A stretch of DNA of 5,363 bases from Bradyrhizobium sp. (GTDB lineage: Bacteria > Pseudomonadota > Alphaproteobacteria > Rhizobiales > Xanthobacteraceae), in assembly GCA_028290165.1 (NCBI GenBank), contig JAQGKJ010000819.1, positions 1 through 5,363 on the forward strand, in the 5' to 3' direction. The position numbers and the translations under genes are program-made. The notes under the pieces are model-generated. The model was not told where the DNA came from, did not search any database, and was given only the letters and a program-made list of their open reading frames with translations. Below, piece by piece: positions 1 to 5,363 of the stretch. Numbering within the stretch: position 1 is the first letter of the stretch; each line of letters starts with the position of its first letter.

Positions 1-924
1 TCCAATATTCGCGTTCTCGCCACAGGCCTCGAATTTCCCGAAGGGCCGGTGGTGATGCCGGACGGTTCGGTGGTGCTGGTCGAAATCCGGGGCAAAAGGC
101 TGACACGGGTCTGGCCGGACGGGCGCAAGCAAGTGGTCGCGGAAATTCCCGGCGGTCCCAATGGCGCTGCGCTTGGCCCCGACGGCAAGATGTACATCTG
201 CAACAATGGCGGCTTTAGCTGGATCCCGACCCGCAACTTGATCATGCCGGGCCCGCAGCCCGATGATTATCTCGGCGGCTCGATCCAGCGGGTCGATCTG
301 CAGAGCGGCAAGGTCGAGACCGTCGTTTCCAAATGCGGCGAGCATGCGTTGCGCGGACCGAACGACCTCGTATTCGACAAGCATGGCGGCCTCTGGTTCT
401 CCGAGCTCGGCAAGCGCCGTGCCCGCGAGATGGATGTCGGCGGCATGTATTATCTCAAGCCCGGCATGAAGGAGATCGTCGAGGTGGTGCATGGCGTGCT
501 GCCGGCCAATGGCATTGGGCTCTCGCCGGATGAGAACATCGTCTACATCGCGGAGACGCCGACGGCTCGGCTGTGGGCGTACGAGATCTCCGAGCCCGGC
601 GCGCTGAAGCCGCGCGATCCGATCTATCGCGGCGAGCGCGGTAAGCCGATCGCGGGCCTCGGCGGCTACCAGATGTTCGACTCGCTGGCGGTGGAAGCCT
701 CCGGCAATGTCTGCGTCGCCACGCTGATCTCGGGCTGCATTTCGGTGATCGCGCCCGACGGTACCCTGGTCGAGCAGGTGCCGACCGGCGACCGCGTCAC
801 CACCAACATCGCCTTCGGCGGACCCGATTTGAAGACCGCCTACATCACGCTGTCCGGCAAGGGCGAGTTGATCGCGATGGACTGGGCGCGATCAGGCCTG
901 CCGCTGAATTTTTTGAACAAGTGA
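1..924 (+). CDS. SMP-30/gluconolactonase/LRE family protein (5' end cut off by window edge)
   Basis: This is a partial member of the SMP-30/gluconolactonase family, metal-dependent six-bladed beta-propellers that typically hydrolyse sugar lactones or related esters. The frame is open from base 1. An ATG at 49 is not the start, because the conserved FPEGP motif lies before it. Aligned by eye to human SMP30, all three metal ligands are present: Glu in FPEGP (bases 40-42), Asn in PANGIGLSPD (508-510) and Asp in FDSLAVEASGN (679-681). The substrate-site Asn of GPND is at 361-363. Repeated PDG turns (MPDGS, WPDGR, GPDGK, SPDEN, APDGT) mark the propeller blades, and the C-terminal FGGPDLKTAYIT segment is also typical. 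About 307 codons are visible, so only a short N-terminal piece is missing. It could head the same transcript as the downstream GNAT and GMC genes, but a 155-base gap with a repeat separates them. The family is clear; the substrate (gluconolactone or another lactone) cannot be read from the sequence. Confidence 0.9.
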   Translation, partial: SNIRVLATGLEFPEGPVVMPDGSVVLVEIRGKRLTRVWPDGRKQVVAEIPGGPNGAALGPDGKMYICNNGGFSWIPTRNLIMPGPQPDDYLGGSIQRVDLQSGKVETVVSKCGEHALRGPNDLVFDKHGGLWFSELGKRRAREMDVGGMYYLKPGMKEIVEVVHGVLPANGIGLSPDENIVYIAETPTARLWAYEISEPGALKPRDPIYRGERGKPIAGLGGYQMFDSLAVEASGNVCVATLISGCISVIAPDGTLVEQVPTGDRVTTNIAFGGPDLKTAYITLSGKGELIAMDWARSGLPLNFLNK

Positions 925-945
925 CGATTGCGCAAAACGCAATCG
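925..945 (+). terminator. Stem-loop directly after the SMP-30 stop codon (possible weak terminator)
   Basis: A perfect 8-bp stem (cgattgcg at 925-932 with cgcaatcg at 938-945) closes a five-base loop, starting on the base after the stop codon. No T-tract follows, so it is not a classic intrinsic terminator. It may instead protect the mRNA 3' end. Its last two bases are shared with the outer stem of the next repeat, so both structures cannot form completely at once. Confidence 0.35.
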
Positions 946-1024
946 TCATTCCGGGCGATGCGAAGCATCGAACCCGGAATCTCGAGATTCCGGGTCTGGT
1001 CCTGCGGACCATCCCGGAATGACG
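944..1024. repeat. Palindromic intergenic repeat with cloverleaf-like fold (81 bp)
   Basis: The element is bounded by a perfect 12-bp inverted repeat, cgtcattccggg (944-955) and cccggaatgacg (1013-1024). Three hairpins sit inside it. The first is cgatgc/gcatcg (956-961 and 965-970, loop gaa). The second is a perfect 24-base palindrome at 972-995. The third is tggtcc/ggacca (997-1002 and 1006-1011, loop tgc). Nearly every base is paired, giving a four-way junction or cloverleaf. From memory it closely matches an abundant dispersed intergenic repeat of Bradyrhizobium and Rhodopseudomonas. It encodes nothing; open frames across it are by-products. Its position between the SMP-30 and GNAT genes could weaken read-through or stabilise the upstream mRNA. 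Confidence 0.85.
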
Positions 1025-1079
1025 AACGATGGACTGGCGCACGTCGCTTGCAATTACAGCTTGAGGAACGGAGTATTCT

Positions 1080-1673
1080 ATGCCCTGGCTTGAACCGGTC
1101 TCACTGAGCGGCGCGCACGCGCAGCTCAAACCCTTGTCGCACGACCATGTCGGCGGGCTCACCGAGGCCGTCAAGGACGGCGAACTCTGGAAGCTGTGGT
1201 ACACCTTCGTGCCGCGGCCCGAAGAGATGACAAAGGAGATCGACCGCCGGTTAGGGCTGCAGAAGGCGGGCGCCATGCTGCCCTTCACCGTGTTCGATGC
1301 CGACGGCAAGATCGCGGGCATGACGACCTACATGAATGTCGATGCAGCGCATCGCCGTGTCGAGATCGGCTCGACCTGGTATGCAAGGCGGGTGCAGCGC
1401 AGCGGGCTCAATACCCAGTGCAAATTGCTGCTGCTGACCCATGCGTTCGAAAAGCTCGATTGCATCGCGGTCGAGTTCCGCACCCATTTTTTCAACCACC
1501 AGAGCCGGCGGGGCATCGAGCGGCTCGGCGCCAAGCAGGACGGCATCTTGCGCAGTCACATGATCGCGCCGAACGGCACGTTGCGCGACACCGTGGTCTA
1601 CAGCATCATCGCCAGCGAATGGCCGACGGTGAAGGCGCATCTGAATTATCAACTCAACGAGAAGGCGCGGTAG
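1080..1673 (+). CDS. GNAT family N-acetyltransferase (RimJ/RimL-like)
   Basis: A 197-residue cytosolic protein of the GNAT superfamily, which transfers the acetyl group of acetyl-CoA to an amine. The RimJ/RimL-like layout is visible. There is an N-terminal strand (LSGAHAQLKPLS, residues 8-20) and a central strand pair (PFTVFDADGKIAGMTTY, 68-84). The acetyl-CoA-binding motif A follows (WYARRVQRSGLNTQ, 100-113, matching R/Q-x-x-G-x-G/A loosely, with Gly109). Then come VEFRTHFFNHQSRRGIERLG (131-150) with the usual Asn/Ser helix start, and a final strand DTVVYSII (170-177). The ATG at 1080 is supported by GGAG at 1070-1073, six bases upstream; the protein then begins just before the first strand, as is usual. 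It is followed after 16 bases by the GMC oxidoreductase, so co-transcription is likely. The acceptor is unknown; members of this group modify ribosomal protein N termini, antibiotics or small amines, and nothing here distinguishes these. Confidence 0.88.
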   Translation: MPWLEPVSLSGAHAQLKPLSHDHVGGLTEAVKDGELWKLWYTFVPRPEEMTKEIDRRLGLQKAGAMLPFTVFDADGKIAGMTTYMNVDAAHRRVEIGSTWYARRVQRSGLNTQCKLLLLTHAFEKLDCIAVEFRTHFFNHQSRRGIERLGAKQDGILRSHMIAPNGTLRDTVVYSIIASEWPTVKAHLNYQLNEKAR

Positions 1674-1689
1674 CGTCCTAGAAGGCAAC

Positions 1690-3321
1690 ATGGAAACGTT
1701 CGATTATGTGATCATTGGCGCGGGTTCCGCCGGCAGCGTGCTCGCCAATAGGCTCAGCGAAGATCCGGGCACCAGCATCTGCGTGCTCGAGGCCGGTCCC
1801 AGCGACTGGCATCCCTACATTCATCTGCCGGCGGGTTTCATCAAGACCTTCCACATGAAGAGCATCAACTGGGCCTACCAGCAGGAGCCGGGGCCGTGGA
1901 CCGGCGGGCGCAGCATCTACGCGCCCCGCGGCAAGACGCTCGGTGGTTCCTCCTCGATCAACGGTCACATCTACAACCGCGGCCAGCGCCAGGATTTCGA
2001 CACCTGGGCGCAGCTCGGCAATCGCGGCTGGGGCTATCCCGATGTGCTGCCCTATTTCAAGCGGCTGGAACGGCGCGTCGGCGAGGGCGAGGACACCTAT
2101 CGCGGGCGCGACGGCAACCTGACCGTCACCACCATGGACTGGAGGGATCCGCTCTGCGAGGCCTTCATGGCCGGCGCGATGTCGCTCGGCATTCCGCGCA
2201 ATCCCGATTACAACGGCGCGATTCAGGAGGGCGTCTCCTACGCGCAGCGAACCATCAAGAACGGCCGGCGCGTCAGCGCCGCGACCGCTTTCCTGCACCC
2301 GGCGATGAAGCGGCCCAATGTCCATGTCCGGACCCACGCCCATGCCACCGAGATCGTGTTCGAGGGCAAGCGCGCGGTCGGCGTCCGCTACGTCAAGGGA
2401 GGCAGAGGCGGCGCCGTGCACGAGGTGCGCGCCAGCAAGGAAGTGATCCTCGCCGGCGGCACCTATAATTCGCCGCAACTGCTGCAATTGTCCGGCGTAG
2501 GCTCCCCGGATCTGCTGCGCCCGCTCGGCATCGAGGTGCGCCATGCGCTGCCGGGAGTGGGCGAGGGATTGCAGGACCATTACGCGCCACGCTCGGTCGC
2601 GCGCGTCAAGAACATCAAGACCATCAACGAACTGCGGCGCGGACTGAGCCTTTGGGTCGAGGCGCTGAAATGGGCCACCATGCGGCGCGGCCTGCTGTCG
2701 CTGTCGCCGACCATGGTCTATTGCTTCTGGCACTCCGGCGAGACCACCGAGAGCTCCGATCTGCAACTGACATTCACGCCGGCGAGTTACATGGAGGGCG
2801 TGCAGGGCCAGCTTGAGAATGAGCCCGGCATGACGGTGGCGTCCTGGCAGCAGCGGCCCGAAAGCCGCGGCTACGTCCGCGTCCGCTCGGCCGATCCGTT
2901 CGATGCGCCGATCATTCAGACCAACTATTTGACTGCCGAGCTCGACCGTCGCGTCGTCGTCGCCGGCATGAAGCTGGCGCGGCGGCTACTCGCCTCAGCC
3001 CCGCTCGCGCCCTATTACGCGTATGAGGACTTTCCCGGACCCGACGTGCAGACCGACGATGAACTTTTGGTGGCGGCCACGCAGCGCGGGACCACGACGT
3101 TTCACCCGGGATGCAGCTGCCGGATGGGCCCGGCCGACAGCGCCTGGGCGGTGGTCGACGACCAGCTGCGCGTGCACGGATTGCAGAACCTGCGGGTGGT
3201 CGACGCCTCCATCATGCCGCGGATGATCTCGGCCAATCTCAACGCCTCGACCATGATGATCGCCGACAAGGCCTCGGACCTGATCCGCGGCCGGCAAGCG
3301 CTGGAGGCGGCGGTCGTTTGA
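1690..3321 (+). CDS. GMC family oxidoreductase (FAD-dependent alcohol/choline dehydrogenase-like)
   Basis: A complete 543-residue glucose-methanol-choline oxidoreductase, a flavoenzyme that oxidises an alcohol group to an aldehyde, ketone or lactone. The N-terminal FAD fold has the dinucleotide motif YVIIGAGSAGS (residues 6-16) and the ELEAG-like CVLEAGPS (31-38). GMC signature 1 is at RGKTLGGSSSINGHIYNRG (80-98) and signature 2 at GTYNSPQLLQLSGVG (257-271). The C-terminal domain carries the catalytic His472 in FHPGCSCRMG (471-480) and the second active-site residue Asn518 in ISANLNAST (513-521). There is no His where choline oxidase attaches FAD covalently, so FAD is probably bound non-covalently. 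No signal peptide or membrane span is evident. The HPGCSCRMG box resembles BetA, but no betaine genes are nearby, so choline as substrate is unsupported. The ATG at 1690 places GxGxxG at the usual distance; AGAAGG at 1680-1685 is a usable but close ribosome site. The gene starts 16 bases after the GNAT stop, consistent with one transcript. Confidence 0.93.
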   Translation: METFDYVIIGAGSAGSVLANRLSEDPGTSICVLEAGPSDWHPYIHLPAGFIKTFHMKSINWAYQQEPGPWTGGRSIYAPRGKTLGGSSSINGHIYNRGQRQDFDTWAQLGNRGWGYPDVLPYFKRLERRVGEGEDTYRGRDGNLTVTTMDWRDPLCEAFMAGAMSLGIPRNPDYNGAIQEGVSYAQRTIKNGRRVSAATAFLHPAMKRPNVHVRTHAHATEIVFEGKRAVGVRYVKGGRGGAVHEVRASKEVILAGGTYNSPQLLQLSGVGSPDLLRPLGIEVRHALPGVGEGLQDHYAPRSVARVKNIKTINELRRGLSLWVEALKWATMRRGLLSLSPTMVYCFWHSGETTESSDLQLTFTPASYMEGVQGQLENEPGMTVASWQQRPESRGYVRVRSADPFDAPIIQTNYLTAELDRRVVVAGMKLARRLLASAPLAPYYAYEDFPGPDVQTDDELLVAATQRGTTTFHPGCSCRMGPADSAWAVVDDQLRVHGLQNLRVVDASIMPRMISANLNASTMMIADKASDLIRGRQALEAAVV

Positions 3322-3344
3322 GGTGAAACGAGATCGACTTGCCG

Positions 3345-3433
3345 CCGTCATTGCCGCTGTATCCGGTTTGGATTGCTTCGCGGAGCCTGTCATCGGGCGC
3401 GCATTCGCGCGACCCGTTGGCTCGCAATGACGG
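3345..3433. repeat. Second palindromic intergenic repeat between convergent genes (89 bp)
   Basis: A 10-bp perfect inverted repeat, ccgtcattgc (3345-3354) with gcaatgacgg (3424-3433), encloses further hairpins. The strongest arm pairs gagcc (3383-3387) with ggctc (3419-3423). It continues as cgggcgcgc (3394-3402) pairing with gcgcg and cccg (3407-3416), around the loop attc and a single bulged A at 3412. Weaker stems are atcc/ggat (3361-3373) and gct/agc (3375-3386). From memory this is another common bradyrhizobial repeat family. Read on the minus strand it begins with the typical cgtcattgcgag. The element starts 23 bases after the GMC stop and could act as an mRNA 3'-end barrier. Confidence 0.75.
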
Positions 3434-3445
3434 TCTCGAAGACCG
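3431..3445. other. Short perfect hairpin at the edge of the second repeat
   Basis: The bases cggtct (3431-3436) and agaccg (3440-3445) form a 6-bp stem with loop cga. It competes with the outer stem of the repeat for 3431-3433 and with an alternative stem gaccg/cggtc (3441-3445 and 3452-3456). No T-tract follows on either strand, so a terminator role is only possible. Confidence 0.35.
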
Positions 3446-3481
3446 AACGTCCGGTCACACCTCTCGCCGGCACGCAGACAT

Positions 3482-3516
3482 GAGCGACAATCGCTCCTCG
3501 ATTCGCGCCTCGCGAA
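3482..3516 (-). terminator. Two tandem hairpins after the cyclase stop codon (possible weak terminator)
   Basis: Two 6-bp perfect stems with three-base loops lie just downstream of the minus-strand gene. They are ttcgcg/cgcgaa (3502-3507 and 3511-3516), beginning 14 bases past the stop, and gagcga/tcgctc (3482-3487 and 3491-3496). Neither is followed by a U-run on the minus strand, so this is not a standard intrinsic terminator. The position suggests an mRNA 3'-end structure. Confidence 0.3.
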
Positions 3517-3530
3517 ACCGGCTTGCCGAT

Positions 3531-4868
3531 TTAGGCGATGGCGGCAAACAAATCCCATTTGCCCGGCAGCCCCTTTAGTTCGTGCGATCCTCGGTCGCTG
3601 AAGCGCAATCCTGCTCCCGCGACCAAATCGGTGACAACGCGCGACACCAGTACCTCGTCGGCCGCGGATTGGGCCATGACGCGAGCCGCGGCGTGAACCG
3701 CGATACCGCCTATGTCGTTACCGCGCAGCTCGATCTCGCCGGTATGGAGACCAGTGCGCACAGGCAAGCCGATTTGACGGGCGGCGTTGCTAAAGGACAG
3801 CGCGCAGCGGATAGCGCGCCCCGGCCCATCGAAGGTGGCAAGCACACCGTCGCCCGTCGACTTCACCAGCACCCCGCGATGCTGCGAGATTGTCTGACGC
3901 GCAAGACTATCGTGCCGGTCGAGGCGTCTCCGCCACTGCTGGTCACCTATCTCGGCGGCCTGACGCGTGGAGTCGACGATGTCGGTGAACATCACGGTCG
4001 CAAGGATCCGCTCCAGGTCCGCGCTGCCGGTGGCTCGGTGACCGGTCAGGAATTCCTGAATGTCGCCGACCAACGTCTCGGTATCGCCAGTCCAGAAGCC
4101 GTGATCGCCTTCAGCATATTCGATGTAGCGCGCCCCCGGGATTTGCGCAGCCAACTGGCGGCCCAGATCGACTGGTACGACGATGTCTGTGACACGGTGC
4201 AGCACCAGGGTTGGCACCTGGATGGTCGGCAGCACCGAGGTGACATTGATCTGCCCGTTGAGCAGCAGAATGGTCCTTATTCCGCCGGGCGTGCTGCATA
4301 GCCGTTCCATTCTAGCCAACAAGGCCACCGCGTTCGGCTCCTGTGCCTGGCTCGGAAGCACGGCTTTGAGAATGTCGCCATTGCCCCAATTTTTTACGCG
4401 ATGCGCGAGCCGCTCCTCCATTTGCGTAGGCGTCATCCCTTTTGGCCACAGATCTGCGGCCCGGGAAAAGCCCCCGAACAGGATGAGGTGCGACACGCGG
4501 TCGGGATAGGTGGCCGCGAACAGCGCGCTCATGCAAGCGCCTTCCGAAAAGGACAGGATCGCCGCACGGCGCGAGCCGAGCTCGTCCATGACGGCGCGGA
4601 CATCGTCCATTCGCTGTTCCAGGGATGGCGCACCCGACATCCTGTCCGACAAACCCTGTCCTCGCTTGTCGAACGTGATGACGCGGGCGAACCTTGCCAG
4701 TCGCTGCAACGTGGCCGTATATCCGGGCAACTCGTGGAACATCTCGATGTTGGACGTCAGTCCGGGAACCAGGACGATGTCGATGGGACCATCACCCAGC
4801 ACCTGGTAGGCGATGTTCACGTCCCCGCTTTGCGCGTACCGTGTTTCCGGCGGTGCAAGGTCCGTCAC
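3531..4868 (-). CDS. Alpha/beta-hydrolase fused to class III adenylate cyclase
   Basis: A 445-residue two-domain protein, numbered here from the GTG at 4868. Residues about 5-275 form an alpha/beta-hydrolase. It has an oxyanion-type LVPGLTS, the FDKRGQGLSD strand-loop, and a candidate triad of Ser108 (in SFSEG), Asp228 (in HRVTDIVVP) and His256 (in EGDHGFW). Residues about 290-445 are a class III nucleotide cyclase. The metal Asp residues are Asp296 (MFTDIVDST) and Asp340 (VKSTGDG). The adenine-selecting pair Lys336/Asp385 is present, as is the transition-state Arg396; the usual Asn is His392 (GGIAVHAAARV). The expected product is cAMP. No transmembrane span or signal peptide is seen, so it is probably cytosolic. 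This architecture is, from memory, common in Bradyrhizobium and mycobacteria. The hydrolase part may sense or hydrolyse a small ligand and control the cyclase; that is inference. A longer TTG start at 4922 would add 18 residues, but the GTG has a much better ribosome site and starts just before the conserved ETRYAQSGDVNIAYQV. The gene converges on the GMC gene and is not in an operon here. Confidence 0.92.
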   Translation of the reverse strand: MTDLAPPETRYAQSGDVNIAYQVLGDGPIDIVLVPGLTSNIEMFHELPGYTATLQRLARFARVITFDKRGQGLSDRMSGAPSLEQRMDDVRAVMDELGSRRAAILSFSEGACMSALFAATYPDRVSHLILFGGFSRAADLWPKGMTPTQMEERLAHRVKNWGNGDILKAVLPSQAQEPNAVALLARMERLCSTPGGIRTILLLNGQINVTSVLPTIQVPTLVLHRVTDIVVPVDLGRQLAAQIPGARYIEYAEGDHGFWTGDTETLVGDIQEFLTGHRATGSADLERILATVMFTDIVDSTRQAAEIGDQQWRRRLDRHDSLARQTISQHRGVLVKSTGDGVLATFDGPGRAIRCALSFSNAARQIGLPVRTGLHTGEIELRGNDIGGIAVHAAARVMAQSAADEVLVSRVVTDLVAGAGLRFSDRGSHELKGLPGKWDLFAAIA

Positions 4869-4874
4869 GAGCTT

Positions 4875-4880
4875 CTCCCT
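4875..4880 (-). promoter_or_regulatory. Ribosome binding site deciding the GTG start of the hydrolase-cyclase
   Basis: On the minus strand AGGGAG is followed by six bases and then GTG at 4868-4866. This strong Shine-Dalgarno match and good spacing favour the GTG over the upstream in-frame TTG at 4922-4920, which yields extra residues not resembling the family N terminus. Confidence 0.7.
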
Positions 4881-4999
4881 ATAAGGTAGGGCATTGTGGC
4901 CCGGCACTGCCTGCAGGATCAAGAAGGCTCGCCAGGTCGCGGGTTCATGTTCTGGTCCAGTAACTTGTGGAGTGCATCGAAGGAGGGTCGAGGGAGCCC
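4881..4999. other. Upstream region of the hydrolase-cyclase, no recognised element
   Basis: This stretch should hold the leader and perhaps the promoter of the minus-strand cyclase. I could not find a convincing -35/-10 pair, operator palindrome or RNA motif in it. Open frames crossing it have weak starts without ribosome sites and do not resemble known proteins. Confidence 0.3.
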
Positions 5000-5363
5000 A
5001 AGCGGAAGCGGCTGCCCGACGGGCAAATCACTGATTGGCCCCGCCACGCAGCTGTCCAGCCCTTCCTGCAAAAATATTCTGATTTTCCGAAGTCGCAAAT
5101 CACCTTATATCCGTCGCCGTCCCGCTCCTCGGAGGGGCGTTGCGCAACGTCACGAAACGCGGAGCGGGATGCGGTGGACGCCGGCGGCGCGCTTGACGGG
5201 CGCGGCAAGGCGGACGGCGAAGTCGTGTGGTCCTGACGCCCCGACGCTGGCGTCAAGTTCTTGAGAAGCAAGCTTCTCAGGGGCGACGGTGGCAAGAAAG
5301 CCCGGTCACCGGGGAGAGCGCGTTATAAGCCGTAAAACCATTGCGCGGGGAATGCCGGGTGAT
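5000..5363. repeat. Long structured Bradyrhizobium-type dispersed repeat, non-coding, continues past window end
   Basis: From about 5000 the sequence resembles, from memory, a long repeat found in many copies in Bradyrhizobium and related genomes; the left edge is approximate. It is rich in local palindromes. These are tgccc/gggca (5013-5025), a 9-bp stem (5120-5128 with 5161-5169) around the perfect palindrome cgttgcgcaacg (5138-5149), tgacgcc/ggcgtca (5234-5240 with 5249-5255), tgagaagc/gcttctca (5262-5269 with 5272-5279) and cccgg/ccggg (5301-5313). An AT-rich patch at about 5068-5110 contrasts with the rest. Several frames stay open on both strands, but none has a good ribosome site or recognisable domain. 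Such copies are often annotated as short hypothetical proteins, probably wrongly. No transposase or integrase is encoded in the visible part. Confidence 0.6.

Noticed and set aside
845..1321. Minus-strand frame of 158 codons across the first intergenic gap
   Set aside because: Its middle is a translation of the 944-1024 repeat, and its ends are antisense to two well-supported genes.
1678..2766. Open frame of 362 codons on the minus strand, antisense to the GMC gene
   Set aside because: The plus strand carries a complete GMC enzyme with all signatures; the antisense product is Ala/Arg/Gly-rich, has no recognisable domain and is a typical GC-rich shadow.
1690..3321. Calling the GMC enzyme choline dehydrogenase BetA
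   Set aside because: Only the HPGCSCRMG box is BetA-like, and no betaine aldehyde dehydrogenase, regulator or transporter gene is present; the narrow name is not supported.
2995..3558. Minus-strand frame of 187 codons between the GMC and cyclase genes
   Set aside because: It reads through the 3345-3433 repeat and overlaps the C terminus of the GMC gene and the end of the cyclase gene; no domain is visible.
3582..4889. Plus-strand frames (3582-4301 and 4401-4889) opposite the cyclase gene
   Set aside because: They are antisense to a clearly recognised two-domain protein and show no family features.
4920..4922. TTG as the start of the hydrolase-cyclase
   Set aside because: The GTG at 4868 has AGGGAG at six bases and begins next to the family's conserved N terminus.
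4931..4970. tRNA-like T-arm fragment (gcgggttcatgttctgg) suggesting an attachment site
   Set aside because: The flanking bases do not form a T-stem or acceptor stem, and no integrase gene is visible.
4896..5295. Short frames on both strands in the right-hand region (4896-5264 +, 4967-5236 +, 4945-5295 -)
   Set aside because: They overlap each other, lack ribosome sites, and lie largely in a multi-palindrome repeat; their openness is explained by high GC content.

Overview
The window looks like chromosomal DNA from a GC-rich alphaproteobacterium, most probably Bradyrhizobium or a close relative in the Nitrobacteraceae. The protein families and codon use fit this. The strongest pointer is the non-coding DNA: the gaps at 944-1024, 3345-3433 and about 5000-5363 look like repeat families I remember as very common in bradyrhizobial genomes. 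This identification is from memory and was not searched.

Layout. Positions 1-924 (+) hold the C-terminal bulk of an SMP-30/gluconolactonase-family six-bladed beta-propeller; its start lies left of the window. A 155-base gap follows, with a small hairpin and an 81-base palindromic repeat that can fold like a cloverleaf. A GNAT acetyltransferase (1080-1673, +) is followed after 16 bases by a GMC-family FAD oxidoreductase (1690-3321, +). The 209-base gap at 3322-3530 lies between converging genes and carries a second palindromic repeat plus several hairpins. On the minus strand, 3531-4868 encodes an alpha/beta-hydrolase fused to a class III adenylate cyclase. The rest (4869-5363) has no convincing gene and is mostly a long structured repeat that runs off the right edge.

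How the parts may work together. GMC enzymes oxidise alcohols or sugars, and SMP-30 proteins hydrolyse lactones, so the left-hand cluster could be a small oxidation-then-lactone-opening module. The substrate is unknown and the GNAT has no evident place in that chemistry. The hydrolase-cyclase is a separate unit that probably makes cAMP, possibly in response to a small molecule bound by its hydrolase domain.

I see no mobile-element genes, CRISPR array, tRNA, rRNA or defence system. The least ordinary content is the set of structured repeats, and the hydrolase-cyclase fusion with its altered nucleophile elbow. No clearly new biological system is visible.
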